NCBI GenBank assembly: GCA_947652605.1
Contig: OX393576.1
Location: 11,310,575-11,374,574, forward strand
Length of the DNA stretch: 64,000 nucleotides
DNA from: Elmis aenea
Lineage: Eukaryota; Arthropoda; Insecta; Coleoptera; Elmidae
Direction: 5' to 3'
A program made the position numbers and the translations under genes. Below are positions 31,125-43,345 of the stretch, in pieces. A model generated the notes under the pieces. It did no database searches, was not told the DNA's origin, and saw only the letters and a list, made by a program, of their open reading frames with translations. Every line of letters begins with the position of its first letter. Position 1 is the first letter of the stretch.

Positions 31125-34100
31125 TAATATGTATATAGAAGAAATATTTGTGTCTCTTAAAATCATTTCAGACTCATACCCGGAACTACTAGATAAAAAA
31201 ATTTGCCTATCCTAGATCTGCGACACAAAATATATGGGCGAAATATGTAAATTAAAAAAGGCTTTGTTTAATAATAATTTTCGCTGTTAACTGAACTTTA
31301 ACTAGATGTGTAAATACACGGTTTTAACTTTCAATTTATTTCCAGTAAAGATTATTTTGTTCTCAGCTACTTTTTCATTAGTTATTTTTCAAAGAACTCC
31401 AAGCCAAACTAATCTTACACAGAAATCTTATCGCGAGGATTTCTCTGAAGATTGTTATCGAGCAAATTGATTCTTAAAGTCACCAACAATTGTAAAAGTA
31501 GTTGCTTCTGACTGTAATATTAAACGCCGAGAAAAGAGGAAGTGCATTAGTGTCTCACTGACGTTTATAAGTGAAAAAGAAATAAAAGCGAAGGGAATTT
31601 ACTAAAACTTCTCCACCCAAAAATTATGAGGGATAATTAGTATAATGTATGGAAATTTGTAAACTGCATGAAATTTTGCCTTTAGGTATTCAACAGATGG
31701 AAATTTTAAATGAATAAAATCAAAAAATTAACGTATATCGTATACAAAATTAAGAATAAATTTATTTAAAGTTTTAACAACTTGCAACTCTGCGAATATG
31801 ACGTTCTTGTTTAAAATAAACCGGTAAAATCTCTTAAAGAAAACAAATTATGGTTTGATTAATGCACTGCAGTTTTGCCAAGAGTTGACAACGTTTAATT
31901 TAATTACCGTAATTTTATAATCTCATTTTCATGGAAAAAACTCAGGCGGCTTTTAATTAGGTAATAAAATTGATTGAAGTCTGTTTAAATAAAATTAAGT
32001 TGTAAGGCTATGCTTGTATTACACACAGAACGATTTTGGCCCCATAAAATTTTCATGAAAAACGACCAATGTACAAAGATTTAAGTAATTTTTGAAGAAA
32101 AATTCGAATTTGTTTTAAACTGAAGCAAATGACTCACATGGAATTGACCATATACCTGAAACGTCACTAGTTTAATCATTTATTTTTTTATTCCTTTAAA
32201 TTACAATGAAAAAATCTGTGCGCTTTTATTTCCTCGAAAATACATTATTTTTTTAACAACCTTATTTTGCAGTAGAAACACGATCAGTCACATTATTTGT
32301 AGCAATACACTTAATAAAAAATATCCGTATATCATCCGGCACATTTTATTAAAAAAATATTTTCTCCTAACAGAGAAAAGTGCCAGCTAACATAGTTTGA
32401 ATAACAACCGACCGTTATATCGTTATATCGCCAACGAAGTTACAACTTCTGATTTATCGATAAGAGGAAGACGTACGAGCTTGTTCTTACAAACAACCGG
32501 AGTTTTCCCATTGTGAAAGCGTCAACATTTTGATATTTTCGGCTGTAACACATGTATTAGTATTCTGCATTTTTTTCTGAATGCTACGAAGGCAAAAATT
32601 ATTAAGTTGTCTAACAAATACCACCTAACAGAATAGCTGCAGCGACGAATCATAATAATATAGCGCTATATCCATTCATCATGGATAGGTAGATTATCTA
32701 TTAATTTGCCCCCGTAACGTGGCTCATTATTTCAGCAGGGAATGCAAAACAGTGTCTGATGTAAGGGCGCGTAAATCAAGAACAACAGTAAAAATGTTCG
32801 ATGCTTAACGAGTTGGAAGTAACAAGGGAGTATAGGTGCAGTTCTCGCTTGAGTTGCGACCTAACTCGAAGATCAAATAACACAATACAGCAGCAGAACT
32901 GCTTTCATCGCGTGGTACAATCTAGCATCCGTTTATGTACATGCGGTAAAAGTATTTGAAAAATATCACCGGACTCTGTGGAATGGCGTTAGTCGATTTC
33001 ATACACACCTCGTTGAGTCTAAGAAATAATGTATGGCATTAGTTTTAAATGAAACACCTTAGATTCTTAGATACATCCACACTTCCAGAACGTACAAGTT
33101 GATGTAAGCAAGCGAATATGAGATGTTTAACGTTGCGATTACGTAGCGCTGCAGAACTTGATGTTTTTCAGTTATTATTTGTAAAAAAACTTGATGTAAA
33201 CAAAATATAGACAAAGAACTAATGTATAAGAATGTATTTATTTTAATAAGGATAACGTTGTTTTCATCACTCGGGTCATTTTGAAAATAAAATAGCCAAT
33301 TCGTTTTCTTGACGTTATTCTTTATGCCGTTACGAAAAACCCCGATGTCATTCGCCTTCTGTGTTTTTATATGCAAATAAATTACCATCTCAAAAGTTAT
33401 TTATCATTCAAGTAAAAAAACCGCATCTGCGCCCGAACGTAACAAAATGCGGTCAAATAACGACAATGCCTTTTGCACCTAACCCGTACGCGATGTACAT
33501 TTTTATAATATATCATGTCGTCCTGGTGTCATCAGCAGTACCGCCCTAATAAATTTCACATTATTCATGCAACCCCGTCGTCCATATTACGAATGAAAGC
33601 GGAAGATATATATTTTTACGAGCATTTTTTGTAAATTTCGTTGAAGAAAATTAATAAATTTGTCGTTGTTTTATGGTTTGGCGGTCTTTGTATCGATTGC
33701 GTATTTTACACAACACTTGATTCACTTTATCCCAGAGTAATATCGGCTTCGATATCAAATTTGGTTTTTGCCACAAATCATGCTCGCCCCCTATCAGCTG
33801 GCAGTTGTGACGGATCTCCAGCTTCGCAGTTCCCAGTGAAATAAAAAAAACATTTGATACCACAGTACGATAACAACTAAAACATGACTTCTGTTTTTTT
33901 TTTTTAATCTATCGGTCACCAAAAACAACTGTGTACATTATATCTAACAAAACTTTCCAGACAGCAAATAGTTTTGTATCGTGAGGCTTCTGAAACTTTA
34001 AATAACCATACACATTATCGATTCAAGAAAATGTGATAGATATACCTGTTTTTAGGGCAAAGGATTAAGACATACTTAGGCTTTTTTGTGTTTATAATAT

Positions 34101-35164
34101 TTCATGTTTTAATAGACTTTAACAAGTACCAGAATCGATTACAAAGTCGTGAATAAAAACAGAAAATGGCTTTGACTTTTCATTTACTACACTATCATCG
34201 GGCTGAAACGTTTTTTTTTTTTGTATTTGTAGAAGATCTTTATCTATTGTAACAGGAAGTGTGATAAATAAAACGAAAGCAGTATATATCGTATATCACC
34301 AAAAGTTGAAGACAATTCTTTGAGGAATTTTTTTGCAAGTTCAGTAATATTAGAACATAGTTGTTTTTATGCTAGCGAGACAATCTGAAATTTAATACTT
34401 AGCTGTTGGTCGAAAACCCTCCTTAATCATGATAATATTAGGAACAGCAAATGTAATTATAATTATAATTAAGATTGCCAAATGTAGAGTTATCGAAAAA
34501 TATGTTTTAAGAGTTGACTAACCCAACCCGGAATTTTTGTTAGAAAGTTTTCGACTTAGGATTATGCAAAGAACGACGCTATACTAAAATATTTCACCAA
34601 AAATTATTACTAAATAAAGTATAACTTCTAAAAGTAAAAATATTCCTGTGTTTAAAAACCTAAATAAGTTTTGTCCTGATATCAAGTTTAGGTCGAGTAA
34701 TTTGTTACTGTCTTCGTGCCATTGACTTATGAGCTATTTACAGAAGTAAAATAGATCTAGATTATTTGTTATAAAACAAAACCTTCACTCCACTGAAATC
34801 TTATAAACTTATAAGTAAGCGTTCATGCAGGTCATGGCATTCATACTGCGTTATCATAGAAGATTTATGTTAAAATGTAATCAAGATGTACAGCCCTTTG
34901 CAGGTTCCTGGTAATATGTATTTTAATAGAAAAAGCATCGCATCGAAAAAATGTACAACCTGTTTGGAATAACGTAAACAACACGCATGTACTGATCAGA
35001 ATCAAGAAAGTAAGTGTTTATTATTAAATAAACCCTAAATAACTTTTTTAAGTGGTGTAAATGTTTCTACAATGCAATACCCTGGATGAAATAATCTGAG
35101 TTATTCCAACGCATTTATACACATAAAATATATAAATAATTTAAAAACAAGTCTGTTTTTTATT
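31125..35164. other. 4 kb of apparently unique AT-rich sequence
   Basis: No exon, RNA gene or repeat terminus was identified. A GC-richer patch at 32370-32980 and another at 33640-33850 stand out; short ORFs on both strands (for example 33651-33863 minus) show no recognised domain. These patches could be conserved non-coding DNA in the intron of the transporter gene, which is inference. Confidence 0.45.
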
Positions 35165-35794
35165 AAAAATTTCCTTCACCTGTCAAATTTGAATTTTCAA
35201 CCAATCACTAATCTTAAATCTTCTAGAGACTACCTATAAGAGCATTATTAACACAGTAATAATTTTACATTCCCCTGTCAGATATTGATCCATCTGCCAA
35301 ATTTACGTTTTAGACCAATAACAAACTCAGATTTCCTATAAACGACCAATAAACATAATCATACACTGATAATATCCTATTCGCAATTAACAGATTTTCA
35401 TGCGTTTATTGGTCGTTTCTAAGAAATCCAAGTTTGTGATTGGTCGAAAATATAAATTTGGAGAATAAAATATTTTGGTCTTGATTATTTTTTGACGAAT
35501 TTCGGCGACCAGTAGCGTTACTTTAATATAAACCACACCCCTGACGCACCACTCTGACATTACATTCATTTAATTCGACAGGTAGGTTAGGTGAAGCAAA
35601 TTTTCTGACAAAATATAACTCGTGCATTGCAAATAATCTATAATTTTTGACAAATCTTCACGCACGCAAGTCGAATCGGAGAAAAATCACTCGTGCGTTT
35701 CGTGCACTCGTGTTTTTTTCAGCTCAACTTGCATTCGGGCATATTTACCAAAAATTATCGATAATTTTTAATGTACTTGTTATATTACTACTGA
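35165..35794. mobile_element. Double-hairpin repeat family, copy 2
   Basis: It begins AAATTTCCTTCACCTGTCAA and ends TTGTTATATTACTACTGA. Both foldbacks are present: CCAATAACAAACTCAGATTT pairs with the AAATCCAAGTTTGTGATTGG block, and AACTCGTGCATTGCAAATAA pairs with the block ending AATGTACTTGTTA. About 630 bp. Confidence 0.75.
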
Positions 35795-36874
35795 AAATTG
35801 TATTATCTGAAAAGAACAGGTATTTAAAAACGACGGGAGTTTTGAAAGAGGTTTTGTACTAGCACAAGAAATACTTCGGGAAAAATATAAAACCTTTTTA
35901 ATTAGGCTTACTTGTATTAATAAATGAATCACTCAAATAAACAAAGAATTTATCAAATGTTATAATTTCATTTTTATTCATAAAATGTTATTTTTAAAGA
36001 AATCCATGGACTCCAATGCTGTAAAAAGGCAGTCACAGGGTATTATGAACTTAGAAAAGACAGCAAGATTAATATTTATTAACTAAATACATAATCTTGA
36101 TATATTTATTATGCAAACTACATTCAATTGTCGTAAAAAAGCCATATTACAAATGTTTTGGTCCAGGAAGAATTCCCCTGTTTCTGTATTCATTACAAAC
36201 TAGGCTGTCATTTCCGCCTAATGATTTACGAGTACCAATTGTTTTTTTTGTGTATAACAACATTTTTAATGTTCTAAATGCTGAATTGCGTCCACAATAC
36301 TAAAACCGAAAAGATATTGTCGGCTGAAACAAGGGATATTCAAATGTTTCTTTATTGTATTTGTTCCACTGAAATTTAACATAATGACAACAAATCACTC
36401 TCGGACGTGGTGTGTTTTGCTTTCTGCTAGTTTTGCAGATCGCTATCGGCACTAACGGAATGAGTCCCTTAGTGCTGTGACCTTTACTCTGGTGCTGAAA
36501 CCAATTGCAATAAAAACATTTTCACACTAGCCTGCTTTAAAAGTTTATGCTCTGGAAAATGTTATCGGTCTCAAATGCGTAATTAGCTGGCAGTTACTTC
36601 ACACGACAAAATTGAAAACGGCAATGTATTGAGTACATATGAATTGGTAAGAAATATTTTGCATAAACATTCAGTTAGTTTTTATTTTTATAAATTCATG
36701 TAAAAAAAGAATCAATTGCAACATTGTAGTATTTTTAAAAACAATATGAGATAAATGCTTCAGTTATTTAAGGTTTTCATTTATTAATGTAAATGAATTT
36801 AGTTCATTATCACTTTTTTTAATGAAGTATCTCCTGTAGACATGCCTGTCCTGTTTCAATACTTTCATCTTGTC
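35795..36874. other. AT-rich sequence, nothing recognised
   Basis: No supportable feature was seen; the GC-richer patch at 36400-36600 lacks an open frame of note. Confidence 0.45.
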
Positions 36875-37880
36875 CAGAGCCGGTCAAATGGGGGGTGCAG
36901 TGGGTGCAATGCACCTGGGCCCCAAAATGGCATGTGTTAAGATGGTTTTGTAAATTTTGTGCCATGCAACCAAAAAAAAAAAACGATTGTAATGAAATTA
37001 AACCTGTCAAAATTAAAATTTAAAATTAACGAGAAGTAACAGTTGTTTAATGATTGGATTAAAAAAAAGCAAAAACAGTACAAACTGTACATGCCATAAT
37101 ATCTGATGCAAGATATACACAACAAGATAGTAATACATTATTATTATTAGCTTCAAAAACATTAAATTAGAATCAGAGTTTTTAGTTGTAAAATCAGAGC
37201 AACATGTCCTTTAACATTAAAAAATATTGAATTCGAAAAACCAGTTAAGGTAAGAAAATTGTTCAAGGAATAATGACTAGGTGGAAGTGCAGAGTTTGCT
37301 ACCCATCGTAAAAAAAAGGTTTTTCGATTAGATAGGTAGGTACTGATGAAACTTTAAATGACCATGTAGCAAATTATAAGATTTTTTTATGCGCTGATCA
37401 ACACATTGATTTCTTAAATAAATGAACGATTTAAGTAGGTTCCATAAATTTTACAAAAGCATAAAATACAAAATTTTTTTGTTAAAGAAACTTGCTTGCC
37501 TGAAAAATATGTAAATATATTTTATATAAAAGTTTTGGATGTTCTAAATGAGAAAAGAATTTACAGAAGTTTTTTAATATAAAATATAAAAGAATAAAAA
37601 TCCCCAATTAAAATCAAACCATTAACCTGCTTTAATTTACCCCAAAAAATATTTAGCAAAAAAATTTCCAAACATTTACATTGCATTTAGAATTTATTTC
37701 ATCTAAAACTGATGTCTTACAGAATAAAAAAAAATATTTCAGTTATTGTGGTTTTGTTGTGTTGAAATAAAAACTTTTTTTGGTTTATAAACTGCAGCAA
37801 ATACCAATCCCAAATATTGGATATAGAAACGTATATATTTGATAATTCAAATTTTATTAATGCAATGTAATTACTTAAAG

Positions 37881-38400
37881 AGTCTGCAACAAATGGTAAA
37901 ACAATTATTATCCATTCCCAGAAAATTTTATTCTTGGTAAAAGTTGGAGCATAGTCTAAGACTAATATTAAGATAAAAAAAGTTTAATTAAAAGTCATAG
38001 GACACTAGATTTTAGCGATTTTTGAAATATCCTCAAGAGTGAAGTACCCTTATTTTAAGAGATACAAACAAAATTTATGAAAAAAAGTTATCTAGAATCT
38101 AAAAATAACTTAAGATTTAAATTTTGACGGTCAAACTCCAATTTTTATTTTTTAAGTAATTTTAACAATCAAAAAGTCTGTAACAAATCAGAAAATTTTG
38201 TTCTTGATAAAATATGGTGCACGGTCTACAACGAATTTTAAGATGAAAAAAAAATAATAAAAGTCATAGGACACTAGATTTTAGCGATTTTTGAAATATT
38301 CGCAAGAATGAAGTGCTCTTATTTTAAGAGACACAAAAAAGTGTATGAGAAAAAGTTATTTAGAACTAGTAAAAATAAGATTATTTTACTTTAATTTTAG
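37881..38400 (+). repeat. Two direct copies of a ~290-bp module
   Basis: Module one starts AGTCTGCAACAAATGG at 37881, module two AGTCTGTAACAAATCAG at 38175. Both continue with a T(C/G)TT-GATAAAA block, then AAAAGTCATAGGACACTAGA, TTTTAGCGATTTTTGAAATA and CTTATTTTAAGAGA(T/C)AC. A third, inverted copy follows at 38660-38946. Confidence 0.75.
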
Positions 38401-38659
38401 TTTTATTTCCAATGTACTCATATTCACAATTTATTGTGCATTTGGAATAAATTGCGAATTTAATTACAAGTAGTACGTAGAACGTAGAAACTCAAACAAT
38501 ACAGACATCTAAACGTTTGCAGTTGATGTCACTTGTGTGTGATACCACAAAAAAAAAACGTTTTGTGAATTTGCAACATTTATTTTTAATGAATGACATC
38601 ATAACAAAAATGTTTCATTTAGGTCAGTTGCAAGATTACTGAAATAGTTATATTTTTCT

Positions 38660-38946
38660 TTAAAAAAAATTGAATTTTATCCTCAGAATTTAAATCTAGC
38701 CTTATTTTTCAAAATAACTTTTTCCCATACAATTTTTATGTATCTCTTAAAATAAGGGCACTTTACTCCTAATATTTCAAAAATCGCTAAAATCTAGTGT
38801 CCTATGACTTTTTAGTAAATCCTTTTAAACTTAAAATTAGTGTTAGATCTTGCACTAACTTTTATTAAGAATAAATTTTTCTGAGAAATCAATAATTTTT
38901 TTCCCTCATTTGTTGGAGACTTTTTGAATGACGCTGTAGATGACCG
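38660..38946 (-). repeat. Inverted copy of the ~290-bp module, with the original terminus
   Basis: Read on the minus strand it starts CTACAGCGTCATTCAAAAAG, then CTCCAACAAATGAGG, CATAGGACACTAGA and TTAGCGATTTTTGAAATATT. The CTACAGCGTCATTC start resembles the tip at 59455 (ATACAGCGCAATTC), which suggests that the module is the arm of a TA-type foldback with tip TACAGCG. Confidence 0.7.
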
Positions 38947-38954
38947 GCCCTTTG

Positions 38955-39437
38955 TCTTTGTCAATAATAAAATTGCTTACGACGAAGATACAGTCTTGAA
39001 ACTGCCTCAGCATTTCTTCAAGAAATTCTCGGAGAAAAAAATAAGAGATTTTTATTTTTTATTTATATTAAGTAAGAAAGGGTATTTAATCATAAGTAAT
39101 TAATTATTTTCAAAGAGGTGTTTCTACCTTGGTTCTATTTTGACTGTGTAGTGTGTAAGTGTAGATACATTTTTTGTTATTGGTTCTTTGTAAATGTTTA
39201 CAAACTTATACACGAGTTAGATGTTGATATAAGCTAATAAAACCCGAGAAATTTATCTTTTCATATAAATAAGATTGTCGGCCGACTCACATGTTTACGG
39301 CAAAATTAATGTCCAGGTAATTGGAAACGTCCCCATCATTTATAACCTCAACCACAACAACATACTGTAATTAATCCGTACATGAGATTCGCATTCCAAA
39401 TTTAATCGCTACTCTACTTGACAAATAACAAAAATAC
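38955..39437 (-). other. Start of the transporter gene's first intron
   Basis: It follows the splice donor on the minus strand. I see no further exon and no element beyond the hAT-like tip at 38954. Confidence 0.5.
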
Positions 39438-39705
39438 CTGCAGGATGAACGGGTTCCACGTGGAATTTCTTCGAGGCGGGAGTAATGAGTTGCGAACAGG
39501 ACAGCTGTAGTCCGTGGTTTAAGATATGTACTAGGACTGCACAGACGGAGATGATCCAGCCCCAACCACCCTCCGGGTAGTAATGTCGGCAGAGGAGCCG
39601 GCGGGCTTGGATCTGCGTCACTCTAGTCGCTACCTGACGGGTTTCTTCAGGTGGTGCAGCTCCAGAGAGCAATGGCCAACTCTGGGCTCGCGATAAAGAA
39701 GACAT
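39438..39705 (-). CDS. First coding exon of a monocarboxylate transporter-like (SLC16) gene
   Basis: This is the only convincing host exon. From ATG at 39705 the minus strand encodes 89 residues plus one base and ends at a splice donor (CCTGCAG then GTATTT, the GT at 39437-39436), phase 1. Residues 1-42 are a polar, probably cytosolic tail; YPEGGWGW at 43-50 is the conserved motif at the head of transmembrane helix 1 in SLC16 proteins, followed by a hydrophobic helix (about 49-75) with LVHILNHGLQL. SLC16 carriers move monocarboxylates or related substrates across membranes, commonly with protons; the substrate here is unknown. Its GC-rich codons contrast sharply with the surroundings. Later exons were not found in the window, so a first intron up to 39 kb long is inferred. 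Confidence 0.8.
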
Positions 39706-40413
39706 TACAGTCTTAAACCATCAACTGCGGCTCGGAACCAAGACCTGGTTGACGGTTCCTTTTATCATGACTCCGCGAATTTATTTTTAGCACAAGTTGT
39801 ATCGTTAATTTCTTGATTTCACTGATTATATCGCCGGTATGCAATTCGAATAATGCACTTATTCTTCTTTATTCGAACTGTGCGCGTCATGTCGATAAAT
39901 TATTCGACAACTATTCATTTTGTACGGTATTTTTATGGTCCCTGTACAATCACAATCAATTTAAATGTAACTTGTTATACCACGTTGAGAAAAGGTAGTA
40001 TTCAAATCGTAAATTGATAACCTAACAATAATAAAATATTTCTTAATATACATAAATCTTTAATGCGCTTAAGAAGTTTTGCTTTAGTTAAAAAATATTT
40101 AGAATTTTCCTTGAAAAAAGTGGAAAAGCTACGGACCGCAATTTTTAATTTTTCGTGACAATTTTTAAATCATAATTTAAATGATTTGAGAGCTTTTAAA
40201 ATCATTATTTAGATTTAGACCATAACTAACTTGTATAAGAAGTTTGCCATTTGCTTTAATTTGTATTGTTTCGCTGCCAAATTTACGTTTTTGTCAAAAA
40301 TATACAAGGTTTTGGTACCAAAAATCAATCGTTTTTGAATAATACGTAAACATTCCACACAAAAGTAACATTTTTAAATCCCATCAATATTTCCAAAGCT
40401 TCGTATAACTATA
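39706..40413 (-). promoter_or_regulatory. Probable 5' UTR and promoter side of the transporter gene
   Basis: On the minus strand this lies upstream of the start codon. Bases 39706-39780 remain GC-richer, consistent with a 5' UTR. No TATA box, initiator or acceptor can be assigned with confidence; the rest is AT-rich. Confidence 0.3.
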
Positions 40414-41100
40414 CAGAGTGGTCCACTTTTTTGTAGCACGACTTTAACAGTCGATACAAAAACTAATTTTAAAGCGGTTATTCCATATCAAGATGGGTTC
40501 ATAAACGCTTTACTTTAAAGTGTCTCTTGACCTTTGTTCGTATCTACCAGCTTTTAGCGCGAAATTTGATTAATTTCACTATTCTCGCGAAAAATTTGCT
40601 CATATGTTCGATCTAAAAATATCGAAATAAAGAAGTAATTATCGATTATTGCAGTTTTTAATAATATAACATGCTGATAATGAGGAAAGAAGTCCCGCTA
40701 AATTAACGAATAATGATCCACATTCTGACATTCACTCTGCAATTTACAATTTTCTGCTTTTCGCGATATTTTTAGATCGAACTTATGAGCTAGTTTTTCG
40801 CGAGAATTGTGAATAAATCAAATTTCGAGCCAAGCGGTGGCAGATACGAAGAAAAGTTAAAAGACACTTTTTGTTTAGAATAAGATGCTCTACTCAAAAA
40901 CAAGTTTGAAGTTAATTTTGAACAGGGCCGTACTAGTTTTTTATAACATTTATTGAAACTGAACCCCTACAACTCCGCCACTGGTTGCTTGTATCTTTAA
41001 AATGAAGCGTTTACGGACCAATGTTGCTATGGAATATTCACTTTAAAATACGTTTTTGTATCGACTGTTAAGTGCAGCTACAAAAAAGTAAACCACCCTG
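40414..41100. mobile_element. Foldback element of the ATCGACTGTTAA family, full length
   Basis: Left end CAGAGTGGTCCACTTTTTTG is mirrored by TACAAAAAAGTAAACCACCCTG at the right; TA flanks are at 40412-40413 and 41101-41102. The arms share AACAGTCGATACAAAAACTA with its inverse, and the middle pairs ATTATCGATTATTGC-type sequence less perfectly. About 687 bp, non-coding. One-ended relatives lie at 42130-42300 and 55255-55536; both keep about 140 bases that this copy lacks. Confidence 0.8.
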
Positions 41101-41102
41101 TA

Positions 41103-42129
41103 TATTAGTATTTTTGGCGAAAAAAAAATTTCAAAGGAAAAACATACCTACACGATAAAAATGCACTACCTACCACATAGCCCAAGTTGAATATTTTAAC
41201 TTGTGTTCATGCAAAATTGCAACGTTATTTTAAGCTAAATTGCTTTTAAAAAAATATTACCGAATTTACCACGGATGTTTAGCTTGCACCTAAAGCTTTT
41301 GTAAATCTCAGAATCACTTGATAGAGCCATTAAGTACATAAGCCGGTAGATACCTCAAAAGACAGCCTCATAGTCTTATAAAGTATGCATACGTGCGCTA
41401 ACAAAGTTCATTTGTAAAGGTTATTTAGATAAAAAGTCTAGTACAACGATACATCTTCGTCGGACGAGAATAAGTAGCGAGATTCACGAGATGTGTTCCA
41501 TATATAGAATCGAAAATAAACTTAACATTTGCATATTTATTGCTTGTGATTTTATATTTTGATTTTAATGTAGCGTGTGTAATTCGCTATTGGGCCCAAT
41601 ATAATCGATAGACTCTTAAATCAGTTTGTTTTTCTTTGTTCGATCCTTGTATGGGAGTGTTATTTATTTACGCGTACGATAATTCTAACCACTCAATTTG
41701 CATCGCCTGCAAACAAACAAGAAAACATCGGCCATTGTATTGAGATGTTAGACTTAAGGCAACGACATTAAACACATAATGTATTTTAATGTTTGCGTAA
41801 ATATATTCAGTGCGTATAAAGGTCGACTCAAATTTCAAGACGACCACTGGAATTAAAGATATGCCTACCATAGATTTACATTACGTAAAGCTGATAAATT
41901 TTATACTGATTCATAATATTAGAACAAATTTCACATATTTGCTGCTGTTTACATTTTTTAATTATCGGTAACTAAACTTATTTCCGAATAAAAATATCTT
42001 TTGTGGAAATACTAAATTAGTTTTGAGACCCCCCCCCCGCCTTTTCCACAGTACATTTTTAAGTTATTATTCATCAAGAAAAAAGAAACTACAGATGAAG
42101 AGTTGAGATTTTTTTACATTAGTGATAGT
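41103..42129. other. AT-rich sequence with a C9 run
   Basis: A short poly-C run lies near 42030; otherwise there is nothing recognisable. Confidence 0.45.
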
Positions 42130-42301
42130 GGCTTAAATATATTTAATGTTTGGGATATATTTACTGCTTGGGAAACGGTTAAACATTATCGATATTTTTT
42201 CGAAAATTTCAACACCCTGTGTCTTTGAAATCAAGCGTTTATGACCCATGTCGATATGGAATATTCGCTTAAAAATAAGTTTTTGTATCGACTATAAAAG
42301 T
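42130..42301. mobile_element. Internal fragment of the ATCGACTGTTAA foldback family
   Basis: GGTTAAACATTATCGATATT, TTCAACACCCTGTGTCTTTG and TAAGTTTTTGTATCGACTAT match the element end at 55380-55510. The fragment stops at TCCTGCTATA, where sequence of a different foldback family starts, so the junction is chimeric. Confidence 0.6.
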
Positions 42302-43344
42302 CCTGCTATATTCTTCGGTAAATTCTAAGTCGAAAATCTTGATACAAAAATGTTGCACATACCTCCTATGGCCTGAGGAACCATTTAAAGAAACAAAAAT
42401 TTGGCAACATTGCATCCATTGATTTGCGTTTGGAAATTTTTTTATCAGCAATTTTTACTTAGGTATTTATAATATTTGTTCGAACTGAAAGCCTTCAGTT
42501 CGTAAACATAGCTGCAAACTTCAAAGTATTGTCTAACACAGGGATGGCAAATAGGATTTGATTAGTGAGCCAAAATAAGATAAAATTTAATACAAATTTT
42601 TCCCCGTGCCAGTACCTAACCTAACCTACCTACCAGAAACAACCGTCAGTTATTTCGTTCAGTATTGCCAACGTCATGATTTTATGTGTCTCTAAATAAA
42701 TATGCAATCAAAGTTCCGTGCATCGCTACAGTTGGTATTTTATATGTATAGTAATGATCAAATTATTGTATTGATATAAGAAGAGTTGTTATTTTCTGGT
42801 ATTTTTAATTTTTTGATATTCAACTGTAGTTGTAGATAATTAGCATACTAATTAAAAATAAATAAAACATTTCGAAAAAGTTTAAAATTTTAAAAACAAA
42901 TTTATTCATAGAATTCTTTTGGGTGCCGTCGAAAATCTCTCGCGTACCAAGTTTGGCACGCGTGCCACCTATTTGCCATCCCTGGTCTAACACAAACTAG
43001 AAATAATTACGAAAAAACAGAGATGACAGCTAATGACAATGTTGCCATGTGTATTATTTTCATTCAAATCAGTGATTAACATATTTTCAACACCAATTTT
43101 TGAAAGAAAAATACAATATCTAGGAAAAAATATTATTCGAAATTTATTTTTATTCCAAAACACTACTTTTTCATTTAAAAATATTAAATAATAACGCTTT
43201 TAAAAAGACTGAATGTCAAAACTTTGAGGACCTCTTGCAGAGACAGCAAGCATGGTACAACATTTTCGTAATAAGATTTTCGACTTAGAATTTTACGAAG
43301 AACATCGCCACGTGTAGCGCTTCCGCCAATTTATACACACCCTG
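42302..43344. mobile_element. Second copy of the 8258-type foldback, left tip missing, split by a hAT MITE
   Basis: TTCTTCGGTAAATTCTAAGT at the start matches the 8258 element from about base 50 inward, and the right end CCAATTTATACACACCCTG is complete, followed by TA. At 42539-42984 a hAT MITE has jumped into it; without it the text continues CTAACACAAACTAGA as in the first copy. Its age relation is clear: foldback first, MITE second. Confidence 0.85.
42539..42984. mobile_element. hAT MITE with perfect 8-bp target duplication GTCTAACA
   Basis: GTCTAACA is at 42531-42538 and 42985-42992. The terminal inverted repeat is CAGGGATGGCAAATAGG, perfect over 17 bases. The right side also carries GGCACGCGTGCCACC. 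Length 446 bp, no ORF. The empty site is visible in the related foldback at about 8528. Confidence 0.92.
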
Positions 43345-43345
43345 T

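Larger units (their letters stand above)
36875..38954. mobile_element. Putative hAT-like element enclosing repeated ~290-bp modules
   Basis: Left end CAGAGCCGGTCA followed by a GGGGGGTGCAGTGGGTGCAA block is typical of hAT elements related to the one at 27529. The right end TGACCGGCCCTTTG is an imperfect inverse. Flanks ATCTTGTC and TCTTTGTC are similar but not a clean 8-bp duplication. I recognise no transposase. The right half is filled by modules described separately, so other elements probably inserted into it. Confidence 0.45.

Noticed and set aside
33641..33863. Overlapping ORFs on both strands in a GC-richer patch, tested as a further transporter exon
   Set aside because: Neither strand shows SLC16 helices or motifs, and splice signals are unconvincing.
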